This document shows positions 9,645 to 19,310 of a stretch of DNA of 64,000 nucleotides, in pieces. The notes below the pieces were generated by a model, which searched no databases, was not told where the DNA came from, and saw nothing but the letters and a program-made list of their open reading frames with translations. Source of the DNA: Subtercola sp. Its GTDB lineage: Bacteria; Actinomycetota; Actinomycetes; Actinomycetales; Microbacteriaceae. The DNA lies in the NCBI GenBank assembly GCA_025463745.1, contig JAODBB010000114.1, forward strand, positions 1-64,000, in the 5' to 3' direction. The position numbers were made by a program, and so were the translations under genes. The stretch's first letter is position 1, and the number at the start of each line of letters is the position of its first letter.

Positions 9645-10841
9645 ATGTCAATCAGCGGTCCGTGGCAACGCACGGCAGAGGGGGCGGGCCTCCTCTCACC
9701 CGACGGCACCATTCGCGCTTCGATTTTCGCCGAGATGAGCGCCCTCGCCGAAGCGACCGGCGCCATCAACCTGGGCCAAGGCTTTCCCGACGAGAACGCT
9801 CCCGACGAAGTGCTCGATGCGGCGAGGCGTGCCATCAAGAGGGGTGTCAACCAGTACCCGCCCGGCCGCGGCACACTCGAGTTGCGCGAGGCGATCGCCG
9901 CGCACCAACAGCGTTTCTACGAGATCGAACTCGACCCCGAGCGCGAGGTGCTCGTCACTGCGGGCGCAACCGAGGCGCTGGCCGCGACCATCCTCGGCCT
10001 CGCCGACGACGGCGACGAGGTGGTGACACTCGAGCCGTTCTACGACGCCTATGGCGGCCTCATCGCCTTGTCACGGGCCGAACACCGCACCGTCGCGCTG
10101 CGATTGCCCGACTTTCTGCCCGACCACGACGACCTGCGAGCCGCAGTCACCGACCGCACGCGGTTGATCGTCATCAACAACCCGCACAACCCCACCGGGG
10201 CCGTGCTGCCGCGCGACACTCTCGAACTCATCGTGGAGTTGGCTCACGAGCACGACGCCCTGATCGTTACCGACGAAGTGTACGAACATCTCACCTTCGG
10301 TCGCCCGCACATTCCCGTCGCGAGCCTGCCCGGGGCGTGGGAGCGCACGCTGACGATCTCGTCGGGCGGCAAGACGTTCAGCACGACCGGCTGGAAGATC
10401 GGCTGGGTCACCGGCCCCGCGAAGCTCATCACAGCGGTGCTGGCAGTGAAACAGTTTCTGACCTATGTGAACGGCGCACCGTTCCAGCCGGCAATCGCGG
10501 CCGGGCTGGCGTTGCCAGACGAATTCTTCGAGGGCATCGCCACCGACCTGGGGAACAAACGAGACGTGCTTTCGAGCGGGCTGGTGAAAGCAGGATTCGA
10601 AGTCTTTCCCTCAGAGGCGAGCTATTTCGTCGTGGCCGATGCCGCCCCGCTGGGCTACGACAACGCCGTGACGCTGTGCCGGGAGCTGCCCGAATTGGCG
10701 GGCGTGGTGGCTGTGCCGATCTCGGTGTTCTGTCACGACGAACTCGCCGGCGAATATGCCTCGCTGGTGCGGTTCGCATTCTGCAAGCGGGTCGAGGTGC
10801 TCGAACGGGCGGCGGCGCAGCTGGCGCGGCTCGGGCGCTGA
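9645..10841 (+). CDS. PLP-dependent class I/II aminotransferase (DapC / kynurenine aminotransferase-like)
   Basis: NLGQGFPDE, NNPHNPTGAV, SSGGKTFSTTGWKIGW motifs. Confidence 0.9.
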   Translation: MSISGPWQRTAEGAGLLSPDGTIRASIFAEMSALAEATGAINLGQGFPDENAPDEVLDAARRAIKRGVNQYPPGRGTLELREAIAAHQQRFYEIELDPEREVLVTAGATEALAATILGLADDGDEVVTLEPFYDAYGGLIALSRAEHRTVALRLPDFLPDHDDLRAAVTDRTRLIVINNPHNPTGAVLPRDTLELIVELAHEHDALIVTDEVYEHLTFGRPHIPVASLPGAWERTLTISSGGKTFSTTGWKIGWVTGPAKLITAVLAVKQFLTYVNGAPFQPAIAAGLALPDEFFEGIATDLGNKRDVLSSGLVKAGFEVFPSEASYFVVADAAPLGYDNAVTLCRELPELAGVVAVPISVFCHDELAGEYASLVRFAFCKRVEVLERAAAQLARLGR

Positions 10842-10924
10842 GGCGACCCGCTGGCCGAGTAGCTGCAAGCGTTCGTGCAGCGCTCGCAGAGGGACGCTCG
10901 TAGAGGGACGCTCGTAGTGCTGGA

Positions 10925-11842
10925 CTACTCGACCGCCGGCAGCGGCGTCACCGCGAAACGGCGCAAGGCGAGGGCGGGGTTCACCCGGCGCACCGCGGCG
11001 AGGCGATCGGGGCTCACGAAGGCCACCGTCACATCGGGTTGCGCTCCAATGCTGGCGATGACCTCGCCCATCGGGTCGACGATCATGCTGAGGCCCACTC
11101 CGCCGGGTGCGGTGTGGTCGGCAGCCGCCACGAAAACCGTGTTCTCGATGGCCCGCGCCACGACCAGCGTCATCCAGTGCCGCTCTTTGGCCGGCCCCGG
11201 CACCCATTCGGCGGGCACGAGCACCAGGTCGACACCCGCATCGACGAGCCACCGGGTGACCTCAGGAAAGCGGATGTCGTAACAGGTCTGCAACCCCACG
11301 GTGAATCCGCCGAGTTCGAAGGTCTGCGGATGCCCTACCGCACCCGCGCGCATCCACTCGCTCTCCCGCCCGCCGAACGCATCGTAGAGGTGCACTTTTC
11401 GGTAGCGGGCGACGAGCTCGCCGCGGCTGTCGAAGGCAACCAGAGTGTTGTAGTAGTGGTCGTCGTCGGCATTTTCGATCAGCCCCGCGACCACCACGAT
11501 CCGGTTCTGCCGCGCGATGCGGGCCAGCTCGGTGGCGAAATACCCGTCGATCGGTTCTGCCGCGGCGAGCGCGTTCGGGCCGAGCGGGCTGGAGAAATGC
11601 GATGAGTATTCGGGAAAGACCACAAGCGTGGCGCCGCGAGCCACCGCGAGTTCGGTGAGCCGGCGCATCTCCGCGAGATTCGCGGCGGTGTCGGCTGTGG
11701 GCGCGAACTGAGCGACGGCGATGCCGACTGCGGTTGTCGAACCGGATGCGGGGGTGACCGCAGAGACGGCACCGGCCGTTCCGGCACTCGAACCGGCGCC
11801 TAGACCCTCATCACCCGCTGTGCGCGGCATGGCGGCGGTCAC
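10925..11842 (-). CDS. Carbon-nitrogen hydrolase (nitrilase superfamily)
   Basis: VVFPEYS (Glu), YRKVHLYD (Lys), LQTCYDIRFPE (Cys) catalytic contexts. Confidence 0.9.
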   Translation of the reverse strand: MTAAMPRTAGDEGLGAGSSAGTAGAVSAVTPASGSTTAVGIAVAQFAPTADTAANLAEMRRLTELAVARGATLVVFPEYSSHFSSPLGPNALAAAEPIDGYFATELARIARQNRIVVVAGLIENADDDHYYNTLVAFDSRGELVARYRKVHLYDAFGGRESEWMRAGAVGHPQTFELGGFTVGLQTCYDIRFPEVTRWLVDAGVDLVLVPAEWVPGPAKERHWMTLVVARAIENTVFVAAADHTAPGGVGLSMIVDPMGEVIASIGAQPDVTVAFVSPDRLAAVRRVNPALALRRFAVTPLPAVE

Positions 11843-12873
11843 AGTCTGGCGATCGCCTTGATGGCGCGCCGTTCATCCATGGCCTTGTATGCCTCGCCGA
11901 TGTCGGCGAGGTCGAATTCGTAGTCGAAGACGAGGCCAGGGTTGATCGCGCCAGAGAGCACGTCGGCCAGCAGCGCGGGCAGATAGGCCCGAACCGGCGC
12001 GAGGCCGCCGCCCAAGCCGACGTTGTTGTCGAAAGCGGCGTGAATGGGTACCTCGACGCCGTGCGGAACACCCACGAAACCCACCCGGGATCCGGGGCGC
12101 GCGATGGCGAACGCGGTGCTGAATGCCTGAGCCGTACCCACACATTCGAGGGTGGCGTCCACCCCGACGCCGTCGGTGAGTTCGAGCACGGCCGCTACAG
12201 CGTCGTCGCCTCGCGCCGCGATCAGGTCGGTGGCCCCGAATTCGGTGGCGATCAGCTGCCGTGCGGGGTTTCGGCTCAGCGCGATGATGCGCTCGGCGCC
12301 CAGCCGGCGAGCAGCGAGCACACCGCAGAGGCCGACAGCACCGTCTCCTACGACCGCGACCGTCGAGCCGGGAATGACGCCGGCGCCCACAGCGGCGTGA
12401 TGGCCCGTGCCGCACACATCTGAGAGTGCCAGCAGAGAAGGGATGAGCCGGGCATCCGGAACTCCGCCCGGAACCACGACGAGTGTTCCGTTCGCTTCGG
12501 GCACACGCACGTACTCCCCCTGGCCGCCGTCGGCGCCCTGGCTCCCCCAGAAGCCGCCGTGCACACACGACGAGGTGATGCCGTGCAGGCAATGCGGGCA
12601 GGTGCCGTCACTCCACATGAAGGGAGCGATGACGAAGTCGCCCACCCTCACGGTGGTGACCTCGGCGCCCACTTCTTCGACCACCCCGACGAACTCGTGG
12701 CCGATCGGGCCGCCGCCCTTACGCTTGCTGTCGCCCCGGTAGTACCAGAGGTCTGAACCGCACACGCAGGTGGCGCTCACCCGCACGATCGCATCGCCTT
12801 GCGATTGGATGACCGGGTCGGGCCGCTCGCCCAGCGACACGTCGAACGGGGCGTTGTACACAGCAGCTCTCAT
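11839..12873 (-). CDS. Zinc-dependent alcohol dehydrogenase (MDR family)
   Basis: CVCGSDLWYYRG, GHEFVGVVEEVG, structural Zn Cys cluster, GDGAVGLCGV nucleotide-binding motif. Confidence 0.9.
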   Translation of the reverse strand: MRAAVYNAPFDVSLGERPDPVIQSQGDAIVRVSATCVCGSDLWYYRGDSKRKGGGPIGHEFVGVVEEVGAEVTTVRVGDFVIAPFMWSDGTCPHCLHGITSSCVHGGFWGSQGADGGQGEYVRVPEANGTLVVVPGGVPDARLIPSLLALSDVCGTGHHAAVGAGVIPGSTVAVVGDGAVGLCGVLAARRLGAERIIALSRNPARQLIATEFGATDLIAARGDDAVAAVLELTDGVGVDATLECVGTAQAFSTAFAIARPGSRVGFVGVPHGVEVPIHAAFDNNVGLGGGLAPVRAYLPALLADVLSGAINPGLVFDYEFDLADIGEAYKAMDERRAIKAIARL

Positions 12874-12971
12874 AGCTCTTCAGCCTACCCAGCACTGTGC
12901 CGCCCCAGCCAGCGCTGTAGCCGTGCCAGGCCGTGAGCCGCGGCACGGCACGGCAACGTAGAATCGTGCAC

Positions 12972-13463
12972 ATGGTTTTCGAGCGAGTCGATCGGCTGGC
13001 CGCGGGCCGAACCGCCGGGTACCGCATCACCGATGAGCTGCGCACCCACCCGCGAACCCGCCGGGCCTTCAGCGCCATTACGTGGCTGCTCGCCGTGGAG
13101 TTCGTGCTCGGCATCACGGCGCTCGCCATCGCGCTGGTTCTCACGCTGAACGGTCAGAGCGTCTCGTGGCCGGTGTGGTTTCGCGGCGTCGTCGTTCTCG
13201 GCATCACCACGACGCTCTTCTACTTCGCCTGGCGAGCACGTGAAGGCTACTACTGGGCGTATTCCAGGCTTCGGCTGTTCAGCAAGATCTTTCCCGTCAT
13301 CACGCTGGTGATCGCCGCGATTCCAGGCCTGTACCCGCTCTGGATGGTGACTGAGCAGATTCTCTTCAGCCTCGTGCTCATCGGGGTGGCCGACTACCTC
13401 TCGTCCGACCACATGCGCCAGGTGTTCGTGAAACCACCGGCCGGGAATACCGTGCCCGAGTAG
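12972..13463 (+). CDS. Hypothetical integral membrane protein
   Basis: In-frame ATG at 12972 (MVFERVDRLAAGRTAGYR...); several hydrophobic helices. Confidence 0.6.
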   Translation: MVFERVDRLAAGRTAGYRITDELRTHPRTRRAFSAITWLLAVEFVLGITALAIALVLTLNGQSVSWPVWFRGVVVLGITTTLFYFAWRAREGYYWAYSRLRLFSKIFPVITLVIAAIPGLYPLWMVTEQILFSLVLIGVADYLSSDHMRQVFVKPPAGNTVPE

Positions 13464-13478
13464 CCGGTTTTACTGCAC

Positions 13479-13874
13479 ATGAGCACCCAAACCCTCACCC
13501 AAGACAACCACGACCAGACCGTCGCCGACGGTATCGTTCTGATCGACTTCTGGGCCGCCTGGTGTGGCCCGTGTCGCCAATTCGCCCCCGTTTTCGAGGC
13601 GACGAGCGAGAAGAACACCGACATCACCTTCGCAAAGGTCGACACCGAAGACCAGCAGGCGCTCGCCGCCAGCTACGGCATCACGTCGATTCCGACGCTG
13701 GTGGTCTACCGCGACGGCATCCCCATCTTCGGCCAGCCCGGCGCCCTGCCTCAGCCGGCCCTCGAGAACCTCATCGAGCAGATTCGTGAGCTCGACATGA
13801 CCGAGGTTCGCAAGGAGTACGACGAGGCGATGGCGAAGCGTGCCGCCGAGAGCGAGACGGCTGCGGCCGAGTAG
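13479..13874 (+). CDS. Thioredoxin
   Basis: LIDFWAAWCGPCRQFAPVFE active site; SIPTLVVYRDG. Confidence 0.93.
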   Translation: MSTQTLTQDNHDQTVADGIVLIDFWAAWCGPCRQFAPVFEATSEKNTDITFAKVDTEDQQALAASYGITSIPTLVVYRDGIPIFGQPGALPQPALENLIEQIRELDMTEVRKEYDEAMAKRAAESETAAAE

Positions 13875-13902
13875 GCCATGGCCCCGCAACGGGCCGGCGC
13901 AA

Positions 13903-13939
13903 CAAAAAAGGCTCCCGATCCACCGGGGGCCTTTTTTTT
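13903..13939 (+). terminator. Rho-independent terminator after thioredoxin gene
   Basis: aaaaaaggctcccgatccaccgggggcctttttttt hairpin with T tract, 3' of the thioredoxin ORF. Confidence 0.75.
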
Positions 13940-13954
13940 CGTACGTTCGGGCGG

Positions 13955-14185
13955 CTATGCGCCGTCGACGTGGCGCAACAGCTGCAGCGGAATGAAGACT
14001 CCGAGGCACACCGACACCAGACCCGACGCGAAGATCAGCGTGGCGAAGTCGGGAAATTCGAACGCCAGACCGAACAGGTACATGCCGCCGATGAACAGTG
14101 CGAGCGAAACGATGAGGGTGACCACGGTCACGACTCCCCCGCTCGACTGCCGAGATTCGACGGGGCCCTTACCTAACTGTGTCAT
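13955..14185 (-). CDS. Small two-TM membrane protein
   Basis: 76 aa with two hydrophobic segments between better supported genes. Confidence 0.55.
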   Translation of the reverse strand: MTQLGKGPVESRQSSGGVVTVVTLIVSLALFIGGMYLFGLAFEFPDFATLIFASGLVSVCLGVFIPLQLLRHVDGA

Positions 14186-14212
14186 GGCAACTATCTTAGG
14201 GCCTCGGTTCGC

Positions 14213-16813
14213 TTAAGACTCGCGCACCACGTCGGTGGCCGACTTGTCTGTTCGCCAGCCTCGCCAGCTCGCCTGCCGCAGGTGGGCTGATTCCGTCCAT
14301 TCAGCGAATTCCACTTCGCCGACCAATTCGGGCTTCAGCCAGCGAGCGTCACGCTCGACATCACGCGGCACCTCGGTGAACGGCGACGTCTTTCGTGCGA
14401 GCTTCGCGAATCGGGCCACCATGCGAGTCAGGTCGGCGTCGCTGAACCCGGTTCCGACCCGTCCCACGTAACGCAGGCCGCCGTTCTCCGGCACACCGAG
14501 CAGCAGCGAACCCACCCCGTCGGCCCGTCGGCCCGAACCGGGTCGCCAGCCGCCGATCACCACTTCTTGCGTGAGGTGGTGCTTGATCTTGATCCACGAC
14601 CGCGAGCGTTTTCCCGCCGTATAGGTGCTGTCGTGCTTCTTCGCCATGACACCTTCGAGCCCCAGGTGTGCGCTGGCGGCGAAGGCTGCCTCGAAGTCGC
14701 CGGCGAAGGCGGCAGGCACCTGAACGGCCGACCGGGCATCCGATGTCACCGTCTCTTCGAGCAGCGCCCGGCGCTCGTCGTAAGCACGGCGAACGAGCGA
14801 CTGGCCGTCGAGATTCAGGATGTCGAAGACCAGGTAGTGCACCCCGACCGCGGCGAGCGCCCGTTTGACCTCGGCAGCGCCTTGTACATTCATGCGTTGC
14901 TGCAGCCGGCCGAAGCTGGGGCGCCCTTTCGCATCGAGGGCGACGATTTCGCCGTCGAGCACGAGTTCATGGCCGCCCGCCGCCGCGCGCAGCGAATCGA
15001 GCAGGTCGGGGTATGCGGCGGTGACGTCGTTGCCCTTGCGGGTGAGCAGGCGCACGCTCTGATCGTCGAGGTAGGTGACGGCGCGAATACCGTCCCACTT
15101 CATTTCGTACGCCCAGTCTTCGGCGTCGGAGAGGTCTTTCTCTGAGCCGAGCGTGGCCAGCATGGGACTGATCGGGGTGGCCGGCGCAGCGGGATGCTTC
15201 GGCTCGGCGGCCACGTGCTTCGACGCCAGCGCCGCGTTGATGGCCGGCGCCTCGTCGTCGGGCTGCGCAGGCAGTTTCGCGTGGCGCGCTTCGCTCGCAG
15301 CGCTGTAGTGCGACTCCATGAGGTGGATGAGCCAGTTCTGCTCGGCCTTCGACCCGCCGCCCGAGCCGGTGTGAATCAGCGCGAACTTTCGGTCGCCGCC
15401 GAGGCCGCCCTTCTTCGTGCCGTGCAGCGTGGCGATGATCTCCTTGCCGTCGCGCCACTTCTCGAGGTCGTACGTGCCCTCATCCCAGATCTCGACCGTG
15501 CCGCCGCCGTACTCTCCCTTCGGAATCGTACCGGCGAACGATCCGTACTCGAGCGGATGGTCCTCGGTCTGAACGGCCAGATGGTTCACCTTCGTCTCGG
15601 TGGGCGTACCCTTCGGCAGCGCCCACGAGACGAGCACGCCATCGTGTTCGAGGCGGAAGTCGTAGTGCAGTCGTGACGCGGCGTGCTTCTGAATGACGAA
15701 CGAGTTGCCGTCACCGGGGGTCGGCCGGGCATCCGGAACCGGCTCAGGGGTCTTGGCCTGATCGCGTTTCGAACGGTAGGTGTGCAGACGGTCGGAGGCG
15801 GCGCCCACGCTGTCATGGGCGCTGTCATGGGCGTTCTCGCCTGCGCCGCCCTCTTCATCTGGCATCGAGAGCTCGCCGCCCCCTGCCTCGACGATCACAG
15901 CCAGCGGGTCGCCGCGCTTCTTCACCCGGGCGAGCACCTCGGTGTAGTCGAGTTGCGCCAGCGTCGGCGAAGCCAGCTCACGCCAGGTGCGCGGAGCCGC
16001 GACCATCGGATGCGCACGGCCGCGCAACGAATACGGCGCGACGGTCGTTTTCGAGCCGTTGTTCTGACTCCAGTCGACCAAGACCTTGCCCTGCCGCAGG
16101 GTCTTCTTCATGTCGCTGACGATGAGATCGGGGTGATCGGCCTCGAGCACACGGGCGAGCGCGTGCGCCACCGCCGATACCTGGTCTGACGTCTGCTTTC
16201 CGTCGAGGGCCGCATACAAGTGGATGCCCTTGCTGCCGCTTGTGACCGGCATCGGCTCGAGCCCCATTCCTTGCAGAATCGCACGGGCGAGCCGCGCCAC
16301 CTCCGCGCACTCGGCGAGCCCGACTCCGTCGCCGGGGTCGAGGTCGAGCACCAGCCGGTCGGGATTCTTACGTACCCCGGTGCGGCCGAAGCGCCATTGC
16401 GGCACGTGGAGTTCGAGCGCGGCGATCTGCGCCAGCCAGGTGAGCGTGGCCCGGTCGTTCACCAACGGGTACTCGTTGTCGTGGTCGGAGTGCTCGATGG
16501 TGCGCCGCTTCACCCAGCTGGGCGTGCCGTCATCGAGGTTCTTCTGAAAGAACATCTGCCCCGGATGCTCGGCTGTGCCCACCCCGTTCACCCACCGTTT
16601 GCGTGTGGCCGCACGATCGCGGGTGTACGGCAGCATCACATCGGCGATCTCGGAGTAGTAGCGCAGAACATCCGCTTTGGTGGTGCCGGTTTCGGGGTAG
16701 ATGACCTTTTCGAGGTTGGTCAGCCTGACGCGGTGACCGTCGACGCTGACGAGCACCTCGGCGCTCGTGGCGCTCGTTCTCTTTCGGCTGGAGGCCGTGC
16801 GCGCCGCGTTCAT
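14213..16813 (-). CDS. ligD: ATP-dependent DNA ligase D, POL-PE-LIG architecture (NHEJ)
   Basis: POL: TNLEKVIYPETGTTKADVLRYY, LDLDPGDGV; PE: RLHYDFRLEHDGVLVSWALPKG; LIG: YEMKWDGIRAV. Confidence 0.95.
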   Translation of the reverse strand: MNAARTASSRKRTSATSAEVLVSVDGHRVRLTNLEKVIYPETGTTKADVLRYYSEIADVMLPYTRDRAATRKRWVNGVGTAEHPGQMFFQKNLDDGTPSWVKRRTIEHSDHDNEYPLVNDRATLTWLAQIAALELHVPQWRFGRTGVRKNPDRLVLDLDPGDGVGLAECAEVARLARAILQGMGLEPMPVTSGSKGIHLYAALDGKQTSDQVSAVAHALARVLEADHPDLIVSDMKKTLRQGKVLVDWSQNNGSKTTVAPYSLRGRAHPMVAAPRTWRELASPTLAQLDYTEVLARVKKRGDPLAVIVEAGGGELSMPDEEGGAGENAHDSAHDSVGAASDRLHTYRSKRDQAKTPEPVPDARPTPGDGNSFVIQKHAASRLHYDFRLEHDGVLVSWALPKGTPTETKVNHLAVQTEDHPLEYGSFAGTIPKGEYGGGTVEIWDEGTYDLEKWRDGKEIIATLHGTKKGGLGGDRKFALIHTGSGGGSKAEQNWLIHLMESHYSAASEARHAKLPAQPDDEAPAINAALASKHVAAEPKHPAAPATPISPMLATLGSEKDLSDAEDWAYEMKWDGIRAVTYLDDQSVRLLTRKGNDVTAAYPDLLDSLRAAAGGHELVLDGEIVALDAKGRPSFGRLQQRMNVQGAAEVKRALAAVGVHYLVFDILNLDGQSLVRRAYDERRALLEETVTSDARSAVQVPAAFAGDFEAAFAASAHLGLEGVMAKKHDSTYTAGKRSRSWIKIKHHLTQEVVIGGWRPGSGRRADGVGSLLLGVPENGGLRYVGRVGTGFSDADLTRMVARFAKLARKTSPFTEVPRDVERDARWLKPELVGEVEFAEWTESAHLRQASWRGWRTDKSATDVVRES

Positions 16814-16882
16814 ACCGCTATTGTGCGGTGGGGAGCCGTCAAGGCACTAGCTCTTGGCCCAGGTTTAGGCAAAAATCATGAC

Positions 16883-17740
16883 ATGAGATCAATCTGGAAG
16901 GGCGCGATCACCTTCGGGCTGGTGAATGTACCGGTCAAGGTCTACAGCGCGACCGAAGATCACGATATTTCGCTGCACCAGGTGCATGACGCCGACGGCG
17001 GGCGCATCCGGTACCAGCGGGTCTGCGAAATCGACGGAAAGGTCGTCGAGTACGCGCACATCGACAAGGCTTTCGACGACGGTGAGCGCACCGTGATCAT
17101 CACGGCCGACGACCTGGCGTCGCTGCCTGCCGAGAAGAGCCGCGAGATCGACGTGGTCGAGTTCGTGCCGAGCGACCAGGTCGACCCGATCCGGTTCGAT
17201 CGCAGCTACTTTCTCGAACCCGATTCGAAGTCGTCGAAGGCCTATGTACTGTTGCGGCGCACGCTCGAAGAGACCGACCGAACGGCGATCGTGAAGTTCG
17301 CTCTGCGCCAGAAGTCGCGACTGGCCGCGTTGCGCGTTCACGGCGATGTTCTGCTGCTTCAGACCCTGCTGTGGGATGACGAAGTGCGCGAAGCGAAATT
17401 CTCGGCGCTGGATGATCGCCCCACCGTCTCTGCCAAGGAGCTCGAGATGTCAGCGCGACTCGTCGACTCGTACTCCTCAGACTTCGAACCCGATAAGTTC
17501 AGCGACGACTACCAGATTCAGCTTCGGCAGCTCATCGACGCGAAGCTCGAGGCGGGCGACGCGGTTGACACCGAGGCGACGTTCGGCGAGAGCGCGGGCG
17601 ACGAAGAAGATTCGGGAGGCGAAGTTCTCGACTTGATGGAGGCGCTGCGACAGAGCGTCGAGAAGAGCCGCTCGAAGGGCGATGGCGCAGCGAAACCGGC
17701 GCGTGCGCCGCGCAAGTCTGCGGCCAAGAAGCCGGCCTGA
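16883..17740 (+). CDS. ku: Ku protein (NHEJ end-binding) with basic C-terminal tail
   Basis: MRSIWKGAITFGLVNVPVKVYSATEDHDISLHQVH at in-frame ATG 16883; tail KPARAPRKSAAKKPA. Confidence 0.95.
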   Translation: MRSIWKGAITFGLVNVPVKVYSATEDHDISLHQVHDADGGRIRYQRVCEIDGKVVEYAHIDKAFDDGERTVIITADDLASLPAEKSREIDVVEFVPSDQVDPIRFDRSYFLEPDSKSSKAYVLLRRTLEETDRTAIVKFALRQKSRLAALRVHGDVLLLQTLLWDDEVREAKFSALDDRPTVSAKELEMSARLVDSYSSDFEPDKFSDDYQIQLRQLIDAKLEAGDAVDTEATFGESAGDEEDSGGEVLDLMEALRQSVEKSRSKGDGAAKPARAPRKSAAKKPA

Positions 17741-17818
17741 CCCGGTCTCGACCATGGGCGCCTGGCAAGGTTGTCGCTTTAACGGTTTTCTCCCAATTTG
17801 GCTCGATAGCCTCGGCGC

Positions 17819-18517
17819 GTGCCAGCCGATGACAAGACGAACCCTGCCCGCGCGAACGACGGGCGGACGTCGAAGCCGCTGACCGTCAAACAGGAACGCG
17901 AGGCCCGCCGCGCCGAGAAGGTCGAGGCGATGAAAAAGGCGCAGGCCAAAGCCACGCGCAACCGGCGTATCGCCTTCGGTTCGGGGTTCGGCGCGCTCGG
18001 TCTCATCATTGTTCTGGTGATCGTGTTCGTCGTCACCGGTGGCAGCTCGACTCCCGCGCCGGTCGCGACCCAAGCCGATGGCGTGCAGACCTTCACGGGG
18101 CTCAGCCGCAATCACGTCAGCGGCAAGGTGACCTACGCGCAGGTTCCGCCGGTCGGCGGCGACCACAACCCGGTGTGGCTGAACTGCGGCATCTACGACC
18201 AGCCTGTTCCGAACGAGAACGCCGTGCACGACCTCGAGCACGGCGCCGTCTGGGTCACATACGACGCCACGAAGGTCACCGGCGATCAGCTCGCGGCGCT
18301 GCGAGCGGAGGTACCGAGCACCTACCTCGTGCTCTCGCCCTACGCCGGCCTGCCCTCACCGGTGGTCGCTTCGGCCTGGGGCGCGCAGATTCAGCTCACC
18401 GGGGTCGATGACACTCGGCTGAAAGACTTCTTGACCACCTACTGGCAATCGCCGAACGCACCAGAACCTGGAGCCCCGTGCACCGGTGGGCTCGCCGCGC
18501 CCGGTCTGGTTTCGTGA
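17819..18517 (+). CDS. DUF3105 family membrane-anchored protein
   Basis: N-terminal TM then YAQVPPVGGDHNPVWLNCGIYDQPVPNENAVHDLEHGAVWVTYD. Confidence 0.85.
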   Translation: MPADDKTNPARANDGRTSKPLTVKQEREARRAEKVEAMKKAQAKATRNRRIAFGSGFGALGLIIVLVIVFVVTGGSSTPAPVATQADGVQTFTGLSRNHVSGKVTYAQVPPVGGDHNPVWLNCGIYDQPVPNENAVHDLEHGAVWVTYDATKVTGDQLAALRAEVPSTYLVLSPYAGLPSPVVASAWGAQIQLTGVDDTRLKDFLTTYWQSPNAPEPGAPCTGGLAAPGLVS

Positions 18518-18530
18518 CCGGCGGGGCGTC

Positions 18531-19286
18531 GTGACCGAAGTCGCCGAGACGGGCACGAGCGCAGACGAGCGTGGCGAGCGTGGCGAGCGTGACGACACCG
18601 CCGCCGCCCCCGCTTCCGACGCGCGCAGCCTCAGCGTGCGACTGCGTATCGCTCTGATTCTGGGCGCGGTGCTGCTGCTCGTTGTCGGCCTCGTGGTCGG
18701 TCGGGTGACGACTCCCGTCACGACCACTCCCGGCACACTGAGCGCCGAGGCGGGGTTCGCGCGGGATATGCAGGTGCATCATCAGCAGGCCATCAACATG
18801 GCCCTGATCATCCGCGACCAGACGACCGACCCCGACATCCGCCAGCTGGCCTACGACATCGCCACCTCGCAGGGGCAGCAGGCCGGCCAGATGTACGCCT
18901 GGCTGAACCTCTGGGGCCTGCCCCAGGCATCCCCGGTGCCGGCCATGACCTGGATGACCCTGCCGACGCTCGACCAATCGCAAGAGCAGCACGGCATGAA
19001 CATGAGCTCGATCGCGGCCAGTGACGCTGCCATCGCGGCCTCCCCCACGATGCCCGGCATGGCGAGCCAGGCCGACCTCACCCGGCTCCAGTCGCTGACC
19101 GGTGTCGACGCCGAGAAGCTCTTTCTGACGCTGATGATCGCGCACCATGAGGGCGGTGTCGAAATGGCGAATGCCCTCGTGGCACGCTCGACCGACCCCA
19201 ATGTGGTCGGTATGGCCAATACTATCATCACCGCGCAGACCAGCGAGATCACCTACATGCAGCAGCTGCTGGCGGCGCGTTCCTAG
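18531..19286 (+). CDS. DUF305 family protein
   Basis: FARDMQVHHQQAINMALI and LMIAHHEGGVEMA motifs after one TM; GTG start at 18531 preferred over the listed start. Confidence 0.88.
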   Translation: MTEVAETGTSADERGERGERDDTAAAPASDARSLSVRLRIALILGAVLLLVVGLVVGRVTTPVTTTPGTLSAEAGFARDMQVHHQQAINMALIIRDQTTDPDIRQLAYDIATSQGQQAGQMYAWLNLWGLPQASPVPAMTWMTLPTLDQSQEQHGMNMSSIAASDAAIAASPTMPGMASQADLTRLQSLTGVDAEKLFLTLMIAHHEGGVEMANALVARSTDPNVVGMANTIITAQTSEITYMQQLLAARS

Positions 19287-19310
19287 CCGCCTCGCCGTAC
19301 GCTGGGTGCC

